DNA of 20,663 bases from CAVDRM01 sp963626285 (GTDB taxonomy: Bacteria; Bacillota; Clostridia; Christensenellales; Aristaeellaceae): the NCBI GenBank assembly GCA_963626285.1, contig CAVFWQ010000026.1, forward strand, positions 1-20,663, read 5' to 3'. Positions 7,526 to 15,175 of the stretch are shown here, piece after piece (position 1 is the first letter of the stretch; each line of letters begins with the position of its first letter). The notes beneath the pieces are model-generated. The model was not told where the DNA came from, ran no database searches, and was given only the letters and a program-made list of their open reading frames with translations. The translations under genes and the position numbers were made by a program.

Positions 7526-10372
7526 TTGCCCGAGTATGATTCCGCGATTCGCCGCTCGCTGCTGAAGCAGGCGGGCGATGATCCCCTGCTGGCGCTGTCG
7601 CCGGCGCTTTTGCCCGAAACAGACGGCGTTCGGCTGGAGCCGACGCTGTTTTTGACGCGCGACGGGCTGGCCATCGGCCTACGAACGGGCTTGGAGCGGC
7701 TGTATGTGGTGCGTCATATCCCGCATTTTCTGCGCGAACTGCATCATGCCGAGCCTATTTCCTTCGGCAAGGGCTTTGAGCTTGACCCGCGGCTGATGCG
7801 CTATGATACGGCGCAGCGCGCCCTGTTGGACGTGCTGGAGGAATACTGCGATGCGGCCAACCTCTCCTGCACCCTGTCCGGCGGCGAGGCGCGGGTGCTG
7901 GCGCTTAAACCCCTGACGGCGCAGCGCGTGCTGGATGCCGTTAGGCTTCTGCCGTTCCGTCTGAGCGTGGGCGGCGAGGTCACAGAGCAGACGGGCATTG
8001 AGGAACGTGAGCTGCCCATCGTCTGCCGGCTTTCCGGCACGGTGCAGATGATGCGCGTGTCCGTTCGCTTCCCGCAGCCGCTTTTGCGCCTGACGGCGGA
8101 CTTTTCCTGCATTTTCTGCGAGGGTCGCGTATCGTTTGTACGGCCTGAACAGCGGCATCTCCTGTCTGCGCTGGCAGGCTCTGCGCATGAGGGCGCGGCG
8201 GATTTTTGCTATACGGGCGCTGATGTCGCCAAATTTCTGACGGAGGTGCTGCCCGTTCTGTCCGCCTCCGCAAGCGTCACCATTGACGAGGCACTGAGCA
8301 GACGGCTGATTCGCCGTCCCCTGAACGCAAGGGTCTATTTGGATAAGGCCGGCTCGGCGGTGGCGGCGCGGGTGAAATTCTGCTACGGGACGGATGAAAT
8401 TGACCCGTTTGAGCCGCAGAAGGAATCGCGGGCGCTGCTTTTGCGCGATACGGCGAACGAGGGCGCAGTGATGCAGATCCTGTCCCGTGCGGGCTTTCAT
8501 GTCACCCGCGGGACGATTTACCTGACCCGCCGTGATGCTATTTATGATTTTGTGACGAGCGGTGTCCGCGAACTGACAAAGATTGCCGAGGTCTTTTTCA
8601 GCCGCGAATTTAAAAAGCTCACGCCGAGAAAGCCCGCGCTGTCCGGCCGCATGACGGTGAAAAACGGCGGCCTGCAGCTTACGATGATGGATGCGGATGC
8701 GGATGTGGACGAGCTGCTGCCGCTGATGCGCGCCATTGCCGAAAAACGTCGCTATTTCCAATATAAATCCGGCGCATTTCTTGATTTGACCGAGGCGGAC
8801 GACTGGCAGCCGCTGGCGCTGGCCGTGACCGAGGCCGCCGAGGGCAGAGAGGATGTGCGCCCTTTGGCCATGTGTCGGGCGTCGTATCTGCGGGCGTTGA
8901 TTGAGCAGGCGCATCTGCCGATTGAATTGGACGATGAGGTTCGCGCCGCAGCCGACCTTCGCTATGCCGCGCCGCCCGCACCCTTTGAGGGCCTGCGTCC
9001 CTATCAGACCCGCGGCTATGAATGGCTGATGACGCTGGATGCGCTGCAGCTGGGCGGCATTTTGGCAGACGATATGGGGCTTGGCAAGACGGTGCAGATG
9101 ATTTCCGCCATTGACCGCTATGTGCTGGATAACCCGACGCATCAGCCGTCCCTGATTGTCGCACCGACCTCCCTTCAATTCAACTGGCTGAGCGAGCTGC
9201 GCCGCTTTGCGCCCAATTTGCAGGTCGTGCTGATTCGCGGCGCACAGCCTGCCCGTGTCGAGCAGCTTGAGCAGGTCAGGCAATGCCCGCCGGACGTCGT
9301 CCTGACCAGCTATCCGCTCATTCGGCGGGATATTGACCTGATGGCGGACATTTTCTTCCGCTTTGCCGTGCTGGACGAGGCGCAGCAAATCAAAAACAAT
9401 CAGAGCGTGGGCGCACATGCGGTCAAGCAGCTGAATGCGCGGACGCGCATTGCCTTAACGGGCACACCGATGGAAAACCATGTGGGCGAATTATGGTCGC
9501 TGATGGACTTCTGTCTGCCGGGCTATCTGCCGCCGTATCCGCGTTTTTTGCGGCGCTACGGCGAGGGGCAGGAAGCGGAGGATTTGACTCGCCGCATCCG
9601 TCCCTTCCTGATGCGGAGACTGAAAGGGCAGGTGCTGTCCGAGCTTCCGGAACGGTTGGAAAGCACGCTTTACGCCGAGCTGACCGCAGAGCAGCGCAAG
9701 GTTTACGATGCGGTGATGCTCCAATCGCGGCAGCGTGTGGACGAGATTTTGCGCGTCAAGGGTATGGGCAGGGGACGCGCCGAGGTGCTGGCGGCGATTA
9801 CCCAGCTCAGGCAGATCTGCTGCTCGCCGGAGCTTGTGATGAACGGCTATCAGGGCGGCTCCGGCAAGGAGGATATGCTCATGGATGTGCTGTCCTCTGT
9901 CCTCGGCGGGGGCAGCAGGGTGCTGCTTTTTTCTCAGTTCACCTCCATGCTGCGGCTTTTGGAAAAGCGCATCCGCGAGGCAGGCATCGATACACTGTAC
10001 TTGGACGGCGGCACACCGCCGGAGCAGCGTCAGCAGCTCACCGAGCGCTTCAATGCGGGCGAGGGGCAGGTATTCCTCATTTCCCTGAAGGCGGGCGGCA
10101 CTGGGCTGAATCTGACCGGCGCGGACACCGTCATTCATTATGACCCGTGGTGGAACCCGACCGCGCAGGACCAAGCGACGGGCCGCGCTCACCGCATCGG
10201 GCAGAAAAAGGCCGTCACCGTGCTGTCGCTTGTGGCGCACGGGACGATTGAGGAGCAGGTGGTCAACATGAGCCGTCGCAAGCGCAAGCTGTTTGACAGC
10301 CTCATCACGGCGGGTGAGACCATGCCGACTTCTCTGAGCGATCAGGATATTCTCTCTCTGTTCGGCCGTTGA
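7526..10372 (+). CDS. SNF2-family helicase-like ATPase, N-terminus shortened
   Basis: SNF2 proteins are double-stranded-DNA translocases that remodel or displace DNA-bound proteins. Residues about 30-430 match the SNF2-associated region of Firmicute homologues (for example ERLYVVRHIPHFL and SFGKGFELDP). The ATPase follows: motif I DMGLGKT (Gly520-Lys521-Thr522), motif II DEAQ (617-620), TGTPMENH motif III, and motif VI QATGRAHRIGQ (883-893). All look intact. Homologues usually run to about 1,050-1,100 residues and start with a SWIM zinc finger; none is visible here. The only upstream start in frame is TTG at 7526, 8 nt after an in-frame TGA at 7517-7519 and 10 nt after GGAG. The gene may be naturally SWIM-less or 5'-truncated. 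The physiological role is unknown. Confidence 0.9.
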   Translation: MPEYDSAIRRSLLKQAGDDPLLALSPALLPETDGVRLEPTLFLTRDGLAIGLRTGLERLYVVRHIPHFLRELHHAEPISFGKGFELDPRLMRYDTAQRALLDVLEEYCDAANLSCTLSGGEARVLALKPLTAQRVLDAVRLLPFRLSVGGEVTEQTGIEERELPIVCRLSGTVQMMRVSVRFPQPLLRLTADFSCIFCEGRVSFVRPEQRHLLSALAGSAHEGAADFCYTGADVAKFLTEVLPVLSASASVTIDEALSRRLIRRPLNARVYLDKAGSAVAARVKFCYGTDEIDPFEPQKESRALLLRDTANEGAVMQILSRAGFHVTRGTIYLTRRDAIYDFVTSGVRELTKIAEVFFSREFKKLTPRKPALSGRMTVKNGGLQLTMMDADADVDELLPLMRAIAEKRRYFQYKSGAFLDLTEADDWQPLALAVTEAAEGREDVRPLAMCRASYLRALIEQAHLPIELDDEVRAAADLRYAAPPAPFEGLRPYQTRGYEWLMTLDALQLGGILADDMGLGKTVQMISAIDRYVLDNPTHQPSLIVAPTSLQFNWLSELRRFAPNLQVVLIRGAQPARVEQLEQVRQCPPDVVLTSYPLIRRDIDLMADIFFRFAVLDEAQQIKNNQSVGAHAVKQLNARTRIALTGTPMENHVGELWSLMDFCLPGYLPPYPRFLRRYGEGQEAEDLTRRIRPFLMRRLKGQVLSELPERLESTLYAELTAEQRKVYDAVMLQSRQRVDEILRVKGMGRGRAEVLAAITQLRQICCSPELVMNGYQGGSGKEDMLMDVLSSVLGGGSRVLLFSQFTSMLRLLEKRIREAGIDTLYLDGGTPPEQRQQLTERFNAGEGQVFLISLKAGGTGLNLTGADTVIHYDPWWNPTAQDQATGRAHRIGQKKAVTVLSLVAHGTIEEQVVNMSRRKRKLFDSLITAGETMPTSLSDQDILSLFGR

Positions 10373-10381
10373 TTTCGATTT

Positions 10382-10394
10382 TTCGGCAGGAAAA
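10382..10394 (+). repeat. 13-bp direct repeat, right copy
   Basis: This is an exact copy of 7385-7397, located 9 nt after the SNF2 stop codon. The pair is 2,997 bp apart and frames the SNF2 gene. Confidence 0.4.
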
Positions 10395-10428
10395 GACGCT
10401 TTGAAGAGAGAATACTTTTGAGACGCTT

Positions 10429-10456
10429 CCGAAGGCATTTCTGCCGATGCTTTCGG
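10429..10456 (+). promoter_or_regulatory. Hairpin in the leader of the cysteine desulfurase gene
   Basis: CCGAAGGCAT (10429-10438) pairs with ATGCTTTCGG (10447-10456) with a single G-U, around an 8-nt loop. It ends 20 nt before the true start at 10477, next to the ribosome site. There is no U-tract, so it is not a classical terminator. It could protect the mRNA end or weakly modulate initiation. It buries the upstream in-frame ATG at 10447. Confidence 0.4.
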
Positions 10457-10476
10457 ATGAAAGGAAGCCTTTTTAC

Positions 10477-11613
10477 ATGATTTATCTGGACAACAGCGCC
10501 ACGACCCGCGTTTGCGCACCTGCGGTCAGCGCCATGCAGCATTGCATGACAGAGGGCTTTTTTAACCCTTCCGCCCTGTATGCCCCGTCGATGGATGTCG
10601 AAAAGATGATGACCGCCTGCCGCGACCTGATTCTGAAGGAAGTTCACGCGCCGCAGGATGCGCGTGTGATCTTCGTTTCCGGAGGCACGGAGGCGGATAA
10701 TTTGGCGATTTTAGGTGGCACGGCAGCGCTGCGCTCCGGCCGTGTGCTGTATTCCGCGGGCGAGCATCCCGCCGTGCGTGAGGCGTGTCTTTCCCTGCGC
10801 AATGTGCAGGCCGAGGAGATTCCCCTTGCGCGGGACGGGCGCATCAATCTGGAACGCCTGGAAGAGATGCTGGATGCGGATGTCAAAATGATCTGCATCA
10901 TGCAGGTGAATAATGAAACGGGCGCGATTATGCAACTTCGGGAGGCTGCGCGTTTGCGCGACCTGAAATGCTCGGATGCGCTGCTTCATGTGGACGGCGT
11001 GCAGGGCTTTCTGCGCGTTCCGTTTGACATGAAGGGCTGCGGCGCGGATTCCTATGCCCTGTCCGGCCACAAAATTCACGCGCCCAAGGGCATAGGCGCT
11101 TTGGTGATGGGCAGCCGTCTGCGTCCGCTTCCGCGGCAAATCGGCGGCGGGCAGGAGAAGGCTTTGCGCTCCGGCACGGAGAACACGCCGGGCATTGCGG
11201 GCTTAAAGGCCGCAATGGAATGTTATCCGCGTGATCATCAGATGCGTGCCGTTAAGTTGGCGCTTTATGAAAGCGTTCTGTCCCTTGTGCCGGAGGCGTC
11301 CGTCAACGGCCCTGCGCCGGACAGCGAGTACGCCGCGCCGCACATCATCAATCTGTCCCTCACGCCGGTCAGAAGCGAGACGATGCTGTATGCCTTGGAG
11401 GGTGATAAAATCTATGTCGGCATCGGTTCGGCCTGCTCATCACAAAAGCAGAAGGTATCGCGGGTGCTGACGCAGATGGGCGTCACGGGACGCGTCGCCG
11501 AAAGTGCCTTGCGCTTTTCACTCTGCCCTGATAATACGGCGGAGGAAATGGCCGTTGTTGCGCAAAAAATCAAGCGCTATTATGATATGCTCAAAAAATA
11601 CACAAGACGATAA
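10477..11613 (+). CDS. Cysteine desulfurase (NifS/NifZ type) paired with ThiI
   Basis: This PLP enzyme converts cysteine to alanine and passes the sulfur as a persulfide to an acceptor. The 378-residue protein begins with the canonical MIYLDNSATT, so the ATG at 10477 is preferred to the in-frame ATG at 10447; AAGGA lies about 11 nt before it. Visible residues are His97 in GEHPAV, Asp173 and Gln176 in HVDGVQ, the PLP lysine Lys199 in SGHKIHAPKG, and catalytic Cys320 in GSACSS. The next gene, thiI, starts 12 nt after this stop. The same adjacency in Bacillus (nifZ-thiI) marks a desulfurase dedicated to tRNA thiolation, which is the likely role here. No IscU or SufU scaffold gene is adjacent, so general Fe-S assembly is less likely. 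Confidence 0.93.
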   Translation: MIYLDNSATTRVCAPAVSAMQHCMTEGFFNPSALYAPSMDVEKMMTACRDLILKEVHAPQDARVIFVSGGTEADNLAILGGTAALRSGRVLYSAGEHPAVREACLSLRNVQAEEIPLARDGRINLERLEEMLDADVKMICIMQVNNETGAIMQLREAARLRDLKCSDALLHVDGVQGFLRVPFDMKGCGADSYALSGHKIHAPKGIGALVMGSRLRPLPRQIGGGQEKALRSGTENTPGIAGLKAAMECYPRDHQMRAVKLALYESVLSLVPEASVNGPAPDSEYAAPHIINLSLTPVRSETMLYALEGDKIYVGIGSACSSQKQKVSRVLTQMGVTGRVAESALRFSLCPDNTAEEMAVVAQKIKRYYDMLKKYTRR

Positions 11614-11625
11614 GGAGTGGGCTTC

Positions 11626-12771
11626 ATGCAGCAGCTATTGCAGGTTCGCTACGGCGAGATTTACCTCAAAGGTCAGAACAGACCGTATTTCATGCGCGCC
11701 TTGGTGTCCCGCGTCAAGCAAGCGGTCAAGGGCGTTGCCGCTCAGGTCTGGCTTCGGGATGCGCGGATATATGTAGACGGCATTGAGGACATGGATGAAT
11801 GCATCCGCAGGGTCGTCAAGGTATTCGGCGTTCATTCCGTCTGCCCCGCCGTGCGCATGGATAAGGACGATTTTGATGCGGTTTGCGCCGAGGCAGCCGA
11901 GATGATGCGCGGCAAGACCGGCACCTTCAAGGTGCTGGCGCGGCGCTCCGACAAGCGCTATCCCATTGATTCTCCGGAAATCGGAGCGCGGATGGGCGAG
12001 TACATCCTCAGCCATGTCGACGGCCTGACGGTTGATGTACACAAGCCCGACCATCTGATGAACGTGGAGATACGCGACCATGCCTATCTGTACGTCAACG
12101 TCATCATGGCGGCGGGCGGGATGCCTGTCGGCACGAACGGCAAGGCGGCCTTGCTCCTCTCCGGCGGCATTGACAGCCCTGTGGCCGGATACATGATCGC
12201 CAGGCGCGGCGTCGAGCTTTGCGCCGTTCATTTCTATTCCTATCCCTACACCAGCGAACGCGCCAAGCAGAAGGTGCTGGACTTGGCCAAAATTCTTTCC
12301 GAAAGCTGCTGCGGCATCCGTGTTCACGTTGTGCCGTTCACGGACATTCAAATGCAGATTCACGAGAAATGCGCCGACGAGTACACGACGCTCATCATGC
12401 GCCGCTACATGATGCGCATTGCGGAGCGCATTGCACAAAAAGAGGGCGCAAAGGCGCTGGTCACGGGCGAGAGCATCGGGCAGGTCGCCAGCCAGACGAT
12501 GGACGCTTTACAGACCACGGACATGGTGGTCTCCATGCCTGTTTTCCGTCCCGTGATAGGCTTTGACAAAATAGACATCATTCGTTATGCCGAGCAAATC
12601 GGCACATACGAGACCTCGACCCTGCCCTATGAGGACTGCTGCACCGTCTTTACGCCACGCCATCCCGCTACGCATCCGAAGCTGGAAAAAATCTTGGACA
12701 GCGAGGCCAAGCTCGACCAAGATGCGCTCATCGAGGCGGCGCTTGCGGGAACAGAGGTTGTAAAGCTGTAA
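11626..12771 (+). CDS. thiI: tRNA 4-thiouridine synthase ThiI
   Basis: ThiI adenylates uridine 8 of tRNA and inserts sulfur received from a cysteine desulfurase, giving 4-thiouridine; in some bacteria it also feeds thiazole synthesis. The 381 residues comprise an N-terminal ferredoxin-like part (VRYGEIYLKGQNRP), a THUMP RNA-binding domain (about 60-165) and a PP-loop ATPase with SGGIDSP (179-185). The protein stops after the CCTVFTPRHP segment and has no rhodanese domain, unlike the 482-residue E. coli form; this is the usual Firmicute form. The start is the ATG at 11626, 8 nt after AAGGAG; the in-frame GTG at 11617 overlaps that ribosome site and is rejected. The desulfurase ends 12 nt upstream, so the two are almost certainly one transcript. 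Confidence 0.96.
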   Translation: MQQLLQVRYGEIYLKGQNRPYFMRALVSRVKQAVKGVAAQVWLRDARIYVDGIEDMDECIRRVVKVFGVHSVCPAVRMDKDDFDAVCAEAAEMMRGKTGTFKVLARRSDKRYPIDSPEIGARMGEYILSHVDGLTVDVHKPDHLMNVEIRDHAYLYVNVIMAAGGMPVGTNGKAALLLSGGIDSPVAGYMIARRGVELCAVHFYSYPYTSERAKQKVLDLAKILSESCCGIRVHVVPFTDIQMQIHEKCADEYTTLIMRRYMMRIAERIAQKEGAKALVTGESIGQVASQTMDALQTTDMVVSMPVFRPVIGFDKIDIIRYAEQIGTYETSTLPYEDCCTVFTPRHPATHPKLEKILDSEAKLDQDALIEAALAGTEVVKL

Positions 12772-12878
12772 GGAGAGATGAAAAAAGCGCTTTCCGTCAA
12801 ACAGGAAATAAACGGGTGTCAGAAAGCCTTTCATTTTATGCTTTATTCTCCGCCTCATTCGCCCGAAAAGGAGCCGTT

Positions 12879-13559
12879 ATGGAAATAAAGGTGATAGCGC
12901 ATATCCGCACGGATTTCCCGACGAAATTCGGCCTGCCGCGGCAAAGCGGTTTAGCGGGCGGCCTGCAGGGGAAAATCGTGTTCGAGCGTGAATATCGTCA
13001 TCCGGATGCTTTGCGCGGGCTGGAGGGCTTTTCGCATCTGTGGCTGATTTGGGATTTCTCCGCCGCGCACAGGGACACATGGACGGCCACGGTACGTCCT
13101 CCGCGCTTAGGCGGGAACAAACGCATGGGTGTATTTGCCACGCGCTCGCCGTTCCGTCCGAATCCCATCGGGCTGTCCTTGGTGCGCTTGGAAAAAATCG
13201 AAAAAACGGAAACGGAAGGCAGCGTTCTGCTCGTCTCCGGCGCTGATTTAATAGACGGCACGCCGATTTTCGACATCAAGCCCTATCTGCCCTATGCCGA
13301 AAGTGTGCCGGACGCCCGCGGCGGCTTTGCAGACGAGCACGCAAACGACCGCCTTGAGGTGGATTGCCCGGAAAAAATGTTAACGCTGCTTCCGGAAGAT
13401 AAGCGTTCGGCGCTCTTGGAGGCGCTGGCGCTCGACCCGCGCCCTTCCTATCAGACGGATGAAAAAAGGGTATACGGCTTTTTGTTCGCGGGGTTTGATA
13501 TCCGATTTACCGTGGTGCATAATATCATTCATGTGTTGGAATTGGTCTCACGGAATTGA
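12879..13559 (+). CDS. trmO: tRNA (t6A37) N6-methyltransferase TrmO-like
   Basis: TrmO uses S-adenosylmethionine to methylate N6-threonylcarbamoyladenosine at position 37 of certain tRNAs. The 226-residue protein shows the family's marker blocks: IAHIRTDFPTKFGLPRQ at the N-terminus, LGGNKRMGVFATRSPFRPN with RSPFRPNPIGLS (89-100), DGTPIFDIKPYLPYAES (126-142) and DPRPSYQ (186-192). The ATG at 12879 is chosen because AAGGAG lies 5-6 nt before it and homology begins there; an in-frame GTG at 12816 would add 21 unrelated residues. The gene lies 107 nt after thiI with no convincing terminator between, so it may share the tRNA-modification transcript. Its stop overlaps the -35 box of the next gene. 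Confidence 0.92.
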   Translation: MEIKVIAHIRTDFPTKFGLPRQSGLAGGLQGKIVFEREYRHPDALRGLEGFSHLWLIWDFSAAHRDTWTATVRPPRLGGNKRMGVFATRSPFRPNPIGLSLVRLEKIEKTETEGSVLLVSGADLIDGTPIFDIKPYLPYAESVPDARGGFADEHANDRLEVDCPEKMLTLLPEDKRSALLEALALDPRPSYQTDEKRVYGFLFAGFDIRFTVVHNIIHVLELVSRN

Positions 13560-13584
13560 CGAAACATACATCATGCGGTATAAT
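13556..13584 (+). promoter_or_regulatory. Sigma-A promoter of the nucleotidyltransferase gene
   Basis: TTGACG (13556-13561) and TATAAT (13579-13584) are spaced by 17 bp. The -35 box overlaps the trmO stop codon. The sequence from GACGAAACATA through TGCGGTAT is nearly repeated in the azlC promoter at 19493-19521, including part of the spacer. Confidence 0.82.
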
Positions 13585-13620
13585 ATCAGCGCTCAAGTAT
13601 GCTGTAAGGAGGCTTTTGAT

Positions 13621-14529
13621 ATGAGCAAGCAGCCGACTCTGGTTATTCTGGCCGCCGGTCTGGGCAGCCGTTTTGGAGGCGAGAAGCAGACCACCCCTGT
13701 GGACGAACACGACCATTTTATCATTGACTACTCCATTTATGATGCCTATCGCGCCGGTTTTGACCGCGTGATTTTTATCATCAAGCCCGACCATGAGCAG
13801 ACGATGCGCCAAAAGATCGGCGACCGTGTTTCCAAGTATATGCGCGTGGACTATGCCTTGCAGCGCATGGAAGACCTGCCCGCCGGTTTCACCGTGCCGG
13901 AAGGCCGCGTCAAGCCGTGGGGCACGACCCATGCTCTGCTGGCCGCCCGCGACCTGATAGACGCGCCCTTTGCCGTCATCAATGCGGACGACTTTTACGG
14001 CCGCGGCGCTTTTGAAACCATGTATCAGTTTTTGACCGCCGATGTGCAGCCGCATCATCATGCGATGGTCGGCTACAGGATTGAAAACACCCTGACGGAG
14101 AACGGCTCCGTTGCCCGCGGCGTATGCGAGGAAAAGGACGGTTTCTTGGCCGGCATCCATGAGCGCACCGAGATTTACAAGCGTCCGGGCGGCGCCGTGT
14201 ATGTCGAGAACGGTCAGGAGACCTTTATTCCCGCCGGAACGCTCGTTTCCATGAATTTCTGGGGCTATTCTCCCGAAATTATGAAGGACTGCATGGATGG
14301 CTTTGCGCCGTTCCTTGAAAAGAATCTGCCCGTGAACCCGCTTAAGTGCGAATACTTCCTGCCGCTGGTAGCCGACCGCCTGATCAGCGAAAAATCCGCT
14401 GATTTCCGTGTCCTCCCGACCCACGAAAAGTGGTTCGGCGTGACCTACGCGACTGACCTGCAGGGCGTCAAGGATTCCTTGACCGCCATGCGCGCCGACG
14501 GCCAGTATCCCGAAGTATTGTGCGACTAA
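13621..14529 (+). CDS. Sugar-phosphate-type nucleotidyltransferase
   Basis: The 302-residue cytoplasmic protein has the NTP-transferase Rossmann fold: the nucleotide-binding loop LAAGLGSRFGGEKQ (10-23), KPWGTTHALLAAR (98-110) and the metal-binding NADDFYG (121-127). Enzymes of this fold join an NTP to a sugar-1-phosphate or a similar phosphorylated alcohol, releasing pyrophosphate. The loop resembles the GlmU/LicC/RfbA group, but the C-terminal half lacks left-handed beta-helix hexapeptide repeats, so there is no acyltransferase domain. The substrate is not predictable. AAGGAGG lies 8 nt before the ATG at 13621; the open frame extends upstream into trmO, but that part lies across the promoter and is not coding. 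Monocistronic, ending at a bidirectional terminator. Confidence 0.85.
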   Translation: MSKQPTLVILAAGLGSRFGGEKQTTPVDEHDHFIIDYSIYDAYRAGFDRVIFIIKPDHEQTMRQKIGDRVSKYMRVDYALQRMEDLPAGFTVPEGRVKPWGTTHALLAARDLIDAPFAVINADDFYGRGAFETMYQFLTADVQPHHHAMVGYRIENTLTENGSVARGVCEEKDGFLAGIHERTEIYKRPGGAVYVENGQETFIPAGTLVSMNFWGYSPEIMKDCMDGFAPFLEKNLPVNPLKCEYFLPLVADRLISEKSADFRVLPTHEKWFGVTYATDLQGVKDSLTAMRADGQYPEVLCD

Positions 14530-14552
14530 ACGTACAATAACGTATAATAATC

Positions 14553-14593
14553 AAAAAGACACTGTCTCGCAAAATGGAGGCAGTGTCTTTTTT
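14553..14593. terminator. Bidirectional terminator between nucleotidyltransferase and metalloregulator
   Basis: AAAAGACACTG (14554-14564) pairs with CAGTGTCTTTT (14581-14591). T-runs follow the stem on both strands. It lies 24 nt past the nucleotidyltransferase stop and about 87 nt past the stop of the converging DtxR-type gene. Between it and that gene I see only AT-rich sequence without features. Confidence 0.9.
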
Positions 14594-14679
14594 GATGCGG
14601 TATGGGCGAAGCAGCTCAAAGGGACGTAATACTCAAAACAGTATATTATCGTTTTTGAAGCTATTGATACGTGCAATCA

Positions 14680-15060
14680 TCACTCTTTGCTTTTCAAATG
14701 CTCCTGCGCGTGGCGCTTCATGGCCTCGTAGGTGGCTTGGCTGAGGTCATGCTCGACCTTGCAGGCATCCTCCCGCGCCGTTTCCTCGTCAACCCCCAAG
14801 TACATAAAAAAGGCGCTCAGGGTCTTATGGCGTTCATAAACGCGGGAGGCGATGGCCATGCCCGCATCGGTCAGGGTGATCAGTCCGTCCTGATCCATCG
14901 TAATATAGCCGTTTTGACGCAGTCGCTTGGTGGCATAACTGACACTGGGCTTGGTCACATTCAGCTCATTGGCGATATCGATCGAGCGGATATACCCGTG
15001 CCGCTCCTTCATCATCAGCATCGCCTCTAAATAGTCCTCGGAGGATTCCAAAATGCGCAT
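14680..15060 (-). CDS. DtxR/MntR-family metal-dependent repressor
   Basis: The 126-residue protein has an N-terminal winged helix (about 1-65; SIDIANELNVTKPSVSYATKRL is the recognition region) and a short dimerisation/metal-binding domain, without the SH3-like third domain of DtxR. This length matches MntR-type regulators. Likely ligands from comparison with known members are Asp9, Glu12, His78, Cys100, Glu103 and His104 (DACKVEHDLS). The SEDYLE start is MntR-like, whereas the Cys at 100 is DtxR/IdeR-like, so manganese versus iron cannot be decided. An AAGG-rich site precedes the ATG by about 10 nt. No metal transporter gene is adjacent, so the targets lie elsewhere. Confidence 0.9.
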   Translation of the reverse strand: MRILESSEDYLEAMLMMKERHGYIRSIDIANELNVTKPSVSYATKRLRQNGYITMDQDGLITLTDAGMAIASRVYERHKTLSAFFMYLGVDEETAREDACKVEHDLSQATYEAMKRHAQEHLKSKE

Positions 15061-15086
15061 ACCCGCGTCACCTTCCTTCTGTATTC

Positions 15087-15115
15087 AAAGTATCATAAGA
15101 TGACCGAAAAATCAA
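15087..15115 (-). promoter_or_regulatory. Probable promoter of the metalloregulator gene
   Basis: On the minus strand, TTGATT (15110-15115) and TACTTT (15087-15092) are separated by 17 bp, about 27 nt before the ATG. The boxes are moderate matches. I found no clear terminator between this promoter and the stop of the XRE gene upstream. Confidence 0.55.
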
Positions 15116-15175
15116 GAAAAAAGCATAAAATGTACGATTTTTGCCGGAATCGACCGAACGCGTCTTTCGCTGCCT

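Noticed and set aside
7679..9418. Long minus-strand open frame of 579 codons
   Set aside because: It is entirely antisense to the SNF2 gene, rich in Arg, His and Gln, and shows no motif. It arises from codon bias on the coding strand.
13459..13620. In-frame extension of the nucleotidyltransferase into trmO
   Set aside because: It overlaps the end of trmO in another frame and spans the promoter. The start at 13621 has a strong AAGGAGG site.
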